Shown here: positions 5,978-8,255 of the stretch, one piece after another
How positions within the stretch are numbered: position 1 is the first letter of the stretch
How the letters are laid out: each line of letters starts with the position of its first letter
From: an uncultured Lachnospiraceae bacterium
GTDB taxonomy: Bacteria > Bacillota > Clostridia > Lachnospirales > Lachnospiraceae
Direction of reading: 5' to 3'
DNA: 8,255 bases
Assembly (NCBI GenBank): GCA_910585715.1
Contig: CAJUEX010000012.1
Coordinates: 1-8,255, forward strand
Notes under the pieces: model-generated
Seen by the model: only the letters and a program-made list of their open reading frames with translations
The model's database searches: none
Told to the model about the DNA's origin: nothing
Translations under genes and position numbers: made by a program

Positions 5978-6331
5978 ATGTCAGAGAAAAGAATACGCAA
6001 CAATAGAAGAAAGAGACAGCAGGAATTAAAAAGAAAAGGAGCCATTCTGTTATTTAGTATATTGCCAGTATTTATCATTGGCATGATATTTTTCAGTTTT
6101 TCTGCAAAGGCATCTGCCTCTTCAAAAGACGCCTGTTATAAATATTATACAAGCATTCTGATTCAGGATGGGGATTCTCTCTGGAGTCTTGCTGAAAAAA
6201 ACCAGGATGAACATTTTCCATCCAAGCAAGCTTATATAGAGGAAATTAAAAGAACAAATAATTTATCCGATGATATTTTAATAAGCGGACAATATTTAAT
6301 CATCCCTTATTATTCCAGTGAGTTCCGATGA
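5978..6331 (+). CDS. Membrane-anchored LysM protein, YneA-like SOS division suppressor
   Basis: A 117-residue protein with a very basic cytoplasmic start (1-20), one hydrophobic membrane segment (about 21-43, GAILLFSILPVFIIGMIFF) and an external LysM domain (about 57-112) showing IQDGDSLWSLAEKN and ISGQYLIIPYY. LysM binds peptidoglycan. Bacillus YneA has the same size and layout, is encoded divergently from lexA, and delays division after DNA damage; the position here behind LexA-like boxes supports the same job. GGAG (5965-5968) is nine bases from ATG 5978 but only three from the in-frame ATG 5972, so 5978 is preferred. Function is inferred from architecture and context. Confidence 0.85.
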   Translation: MSEKRIRNNRRKRQQELKRKGAILLFSILPVFIIGMIFFSFSAKASASSKDACYKYYTSILIQDGDSLWSLAEKNQDEHFPSKQAYIEEIKRTNNLSDDILISGQYLIIPYYSSEFR

Positions 6332-6639
6332 AATGAAATACCAAACCCGCTTTCCTGTGTGTTTCTATGTTATAGTGGGGAAAACTGATACAACGAGCCG
6401 CATAATAATCCGCCGTAATAGAATAGAGCAATTCTCAAAAAATAGCCTTAATTGGTCTGACAGGGCAATAAAAATAGGCAGAGATGCAATTTATACCCAA
6501 AAAAGTGCGGATTTTCCCAAAAAGCAGATAAAAACAGTTTTTTATACTATAATGAAAAAGAAATAACAGACAACCTAAGATAACCTGGCTAGATTGAAAT
6601 TTTCAGTGATTTTCAGTGACGAAAATATTGAAAAAGAAA

Positions 6640-6669
6640 TTGACAGGAAATGAGCGGAAACGATACAAT
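6640..6669 (+). promoter_or_regulatory. Promoter upstream of the surface protein, with palindrome on its -10
   Basis: TTGACA (6640-6645), 18-bp spacer, TACAAT (6664-6669); start expected near 6676, about 174 nt before the surface protein ATG. A perfect inverted repeat AACGAT (6659-6664), ACA, ATCGTT (6668-6673) covers the -10 and could be an operator. Confidence 0.65.
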
Positions 6670-6760
6670 CGTTAGCCAAGCCATGAGTAAAGTGCGCCCT
6701 TTTTCTGCTGTTAATCCAGGTTATGATACTGCATCTTACAAAGCCGTTATTCCCGGGTAA
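6650..6760 (+). CDS. Short protein-like ORF in the leader (leader peptide or gene remnant)
   Basis: An ATG-initiated ORF of 36 codons encodes MSGNDTIVSQAMSKVRPF followed by a segment reading NPGYDTASYKAVIPG. Its mixed composition looks more like real protein than the AT-rich frames around it. The ATG is two bases after AGGA, too close for normal initiation, and lies upstream of the predicted transcript start. From the promoter at 6640-6669 only the internal ATG 6683 (25 codons) could be used, and it has no ribosome binding site. The stop TAA (6758-6760) falls within the 5' arm of the hairpin that follows. I do not recognise it; options are a leader peptide, a decayed gene fragment or chance. 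Confidence 0.3.
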   Translation: MSGNDTIVSQAMSKVRPFSAVNPGYDTASYKAVIPG

Positions 6761-6788
6761 ATAGGATTTACCTTGTGATAACGTTTTT
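6745..6788 (+). terminator. Terminator-like hairpin in the leader of the surface protein (candidate attenuator)
   Basis: An outer stem CGTTAT (6745-6750) with ATAACG (6778-6783) and an inner stem GGTAAAT (6756-6762) with ATTTACC (6766-6772) stack across a partly wobble-paired internal loop and close on AGG. Five T (6784-6788) and a further pyrimidine-rich stretch follow directly. It lies 46 bases before the surface protein ribosome binding site with no later promoter visible, so it should reduce that gene's transcription unless relieved. It may instead simply terminate upstream transcription. Confidence 0.55.
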
Positions 6789-6849
6789 CTTCTTGTTGTT
6801 GCGGCAGATGCAGAAGTAAAGAAATGACAAACCAAAAGGAGGAATCACT

Positions 6850-8255
6850 ATGAATTACAAAAAGAGAGGACCGAAACCTTTGAAAGCAAAGAAAACAAAG
6901 ATGAAAAAACGGGCTTTCAGTTTGCTTCTTGCCATGGTCATGCTGCTGGGACTACTGCCCACCCTGCCAGTACGCGGGCAGCAGAGAATGCTGTTCCCCC
7001 ATAGTCATCCCATCTGTGGTGCGGCATGTTTGGGGCAGGATGACACACATGCTGCTGTAGAATGGATTGAGTGGGACGGCAGCAGCAACATTACTATCCC
7101 CGGCAATTACTATCTGACGGGAGATGCGGCGGTACAGACATCTAAAATTTTAATTTCCGCTGATGATGTCCATATTTGCCTTAATGGACATACCATTGAC
7201 CTGGGTCCAGGCAGCTCTTTTAGGGGATGTATCGAAATTTCCGGCAGAAATCTCACTCTTTGCGATTGCGACGGCGATGGTATAATTACTGGCAGCAGAA
7301 ACGGCGACTCCGGGTCAACCGGCTGTCTTTTGTATGTGAAAGGCGCAGGGTTTACTATTTATGGCGGAACAATCAAAAATACAAGTACAGCGAGCGGTCA
7401 CCATACAGCGATGTTTATTGGCAATGGCGGGAGTGTTGATGAGAGTATTGCTGTATCTATCGTGGGTGGTACGCTCAACCGTATCAAAAACATGGGTACA
7501 CTGACCATGACAGGCGGGGTGATTGACGGCACTCTGGATAACGGCTCGGGTATTTTCAAAATGTCCGGTGGAACCATTCGTGCAGCAGATGGGGAAACGG
7601 CGATTTACAACAACAAAAAGGCAGAGCTTTCCGGTTCGGCCCAGATTATCGGAGAGAGTACTGGAGCAAGCGCGGCCATTAGGGGACACAAAATATTGAC
7701 TATTTCGGATAACGTCAACGTGACAAGCGGAAGCACCTGTGCAATTGAAATGGCTGCGAATGTCTCCATGACCCTGTCCGGCAACCCCATCATCACTGGA
7801 AAAACGGTGGATTTGAAGCTATCGACTGGGGCTAATACGACTCTTGATAACGCCAGGGTGGATGCCACGGGCTACACCGGCAATGCCCTGACGGTGCAGG
7901 AGAGTAGATTGTACGACAGCACGATAGGCGCATATGCAATCAAAGGTGGTGAAAATAAGTTTACCCTTATCGATTCAGATTATGAGTATCAGTACGAGAA
8001 CGGCGGTATGGTGATCCGTAAACAGCACAGCCATAGCTGGGCCTCAGCATGGACAACCAATGCCACCCATCATTGGCACGAGTGTACTGCCGCCGACTGC
8101 CCAGCCACCAGCAACAATCAGAAAAACGGCTACGGCGAGCACACTTATGTCACATGGAAGATAACGAAAAACCCGACTGAGGCCGAAAAGGGAACAGCAG
8201 AGCGCGTTTGTACCGAGAATGATGGGCATAAGGAGACAAAAGAGCTTCCTGTTCT
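6850..8255 (+). CDS. Large secreted surface protein, N-terminal part (beta-helix-like, runs off the window)
   Basis: The frame is open from ATG 6850 to the window end (468 residues, no stop). Ribosome binding site AAAAGGAGG (6834-6842) supports this start. Residues 1-21 are very basic and 22-41 hydrophobic (AFSLLLAMVMLLGLLPTLPV): a signal peptide with a long n-region; M18 is a possible inner start. Next comes a His/Cys segment HSHPICGAAC (51-60), then GNYYLTGD, VHICLNGHTIDLG (108-120) and LTLCDCDGDGIITG (136-148). Glycine/threonine strand repeats follow to about 385 (YGGTIKN, MTGGVIDG, MSGGTIRA), resembling a right-handed parallel beta-helix. Residues 393-468 hold a His/Trp/Cys module (HSHSWASAW, THHWHECTAADC, GEHTYVTW). 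Such proteins occur in gut Firmicutes as exported, often wall-bound adhesins or carbohydrate-interacting proteins; no anchor is visible and the exact function is unknown. Confidence 0.85.
   Translation, partial: MNYKKRGPKPLKAKKTKMKKRAFSLLLAMVMLLGLLPTLPVRGQQRMLFPHSHPICGAACLGQDDTHAAVEWIEWDGSSNITIPGNYYLTGDAAVQTSKILISADDVHICLNGHTIDLGPGSSFRGCIEISGRNLTLCDCDGDGIITGSRNGDSGSTGCLLYVKGAGFTIYGGTIKNTSTASGHHTAMFIGNGGSVDESIAVSIVGGTLNRIKNMGTLTMTGGVIDGTLDNGSGIFKMSGGTIRAADGETAIYNNKKAELSGSAQIIGESTGASAAIRGHKILTISDNVNVTSGSTCAIEMAANVSMTLSGNPIITGKTVDLKLSTGANTTLDNARVDATGYTGNALTVQESRLYDSTIGAYAIKGGENKFTLIDSDYEYQYENGGMVIRKQHSHSWASAWTTNATHHWHECTAADCPATSNNQKNGYGEHTYVTWKITKNPTEAEKGTAERVCTENDGHKETKELPV

Larger units (their letters stand above)
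6332..6849. other. 518-bp region without a convincing conserved gene
   Basis: The first half (6332-6600) is AT-rich and shows no gene I can support; isolated -10-like hexamers occur at 6371-6376 (TATAGT, preceded by TG) and 6548-6553 (TATAAT) without usable -35 partners. A 10-bp unit ATTTTCAGTG is repeated twice in tandem at 6599-6618. The second half (6640-6849) holds a promoter, a palindrome, a short protein-like ORF and a terminator-like hairpin, described separately. No terminator is evident directly after the LysM gene. Confidence 0.6.

Noticed and set aside
6318..6566. 82-codon plus-strand ORF after the LysM gene
   Set aside because: It begins inside the LysM gene, lacks a ribosome binding site and shows no recognisable domain; composition resembles translated spacer.
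6575..6835. 86-codon minus-strand ORF opposite the surface protein leader
   Set aside because: No ribosome binding site or recognisable motif, and it lies opposite a better supported promoter and hairpin.
6676..6849. Cyclic-di-GMP, T-box or other known riboswitch in the surface protein leader
   Set aside because: I looked for the conserved cores of these classes and saw none; only a terminator-like hairpin can be supported.
7315..8229. Several minus-strand ORFs of 61-124 codons within the surface protein gene
   Set aside because: All are antisense shadows of a long plus-strand frame with a good ribosome binding site and signal peptide.
1..8255. CRISPR arrays, insertion sequences, tRNA or rRNA genes
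   Set aside because: No regularly spaced repeats, transposase-like frames, tRNA cloverleaf or rRNA signatures were seen on either strand.

Overview
The window looks like a low-to-medium GC Firmicutes chromosome, most likely a gut clostridium of the Lachnospiraceae type. The reasons are the gene order rplU-prp-rpmA-obgE-yhbY-nadD-yqeK-rsfS, the N-terminal extension on L27 paired with a Prp protease gene, strong AGGAGG ribosome binding sites, consensus sigma-A promoters, and lexA lying divergent to a small LysM protein. The taxon is inferred from gene order and protein style; no search was run.

Positions 1-4871 hold a co-directional block for ribosome assembly and housekeeping. A strong promoter (102-130) and a structured leader precede rplU (L21), prp (the protease that trims L27) and rpmA (L27 with the cleavable extension). 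A perfect 12-bp terminator hairpin separates rpmA from obgE, a GTPase of 50S maturation. Then come yhbY (RNA-binding, 50S-associated), nadD (NAD synthesis), yqeK (HD-domain Ap4A hydrolase) and rsfS (ribosome silencing factor). The block ends at a 15-bp hairpin that probably also terminates the convergent lexA transcript.

Positions 4889-6331 form an SOS module. lexA is on the minus strand and has its own extended -10 promoter. The divergent side carries a perfect consensus promoter (TTGACA, 17 bp, TATAAT) surrounded by several LexA-box-like sites. Downstream on the plus strand lies a membrane-anchored LysM protein of 117 residues. Its position and architecture match the Bacillus YneA type of SOS-induced cell-division suppressor. 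Its mRNA would have an unusually long leader of about 325 nt with one possible 34-codon ORF.

Positions 6332-6849 contain no convincing conserved gene. The second half does contain a TTGACA/TACAAT promoter with a palindrome across its -10, a 36-codon ORF that reads like protein, and a terminator-like hairpin ahead of the next gene, together resembling an attenuated leader. From 6850 to the window end runs a large secreted surface protein (468 residues visible, no stop) with a signal peptide, a beta-helix-like repetitive region and a His/Cys/Trp-rich module. This last part is visibly richer in GC than the LysM gene and looks accessory.
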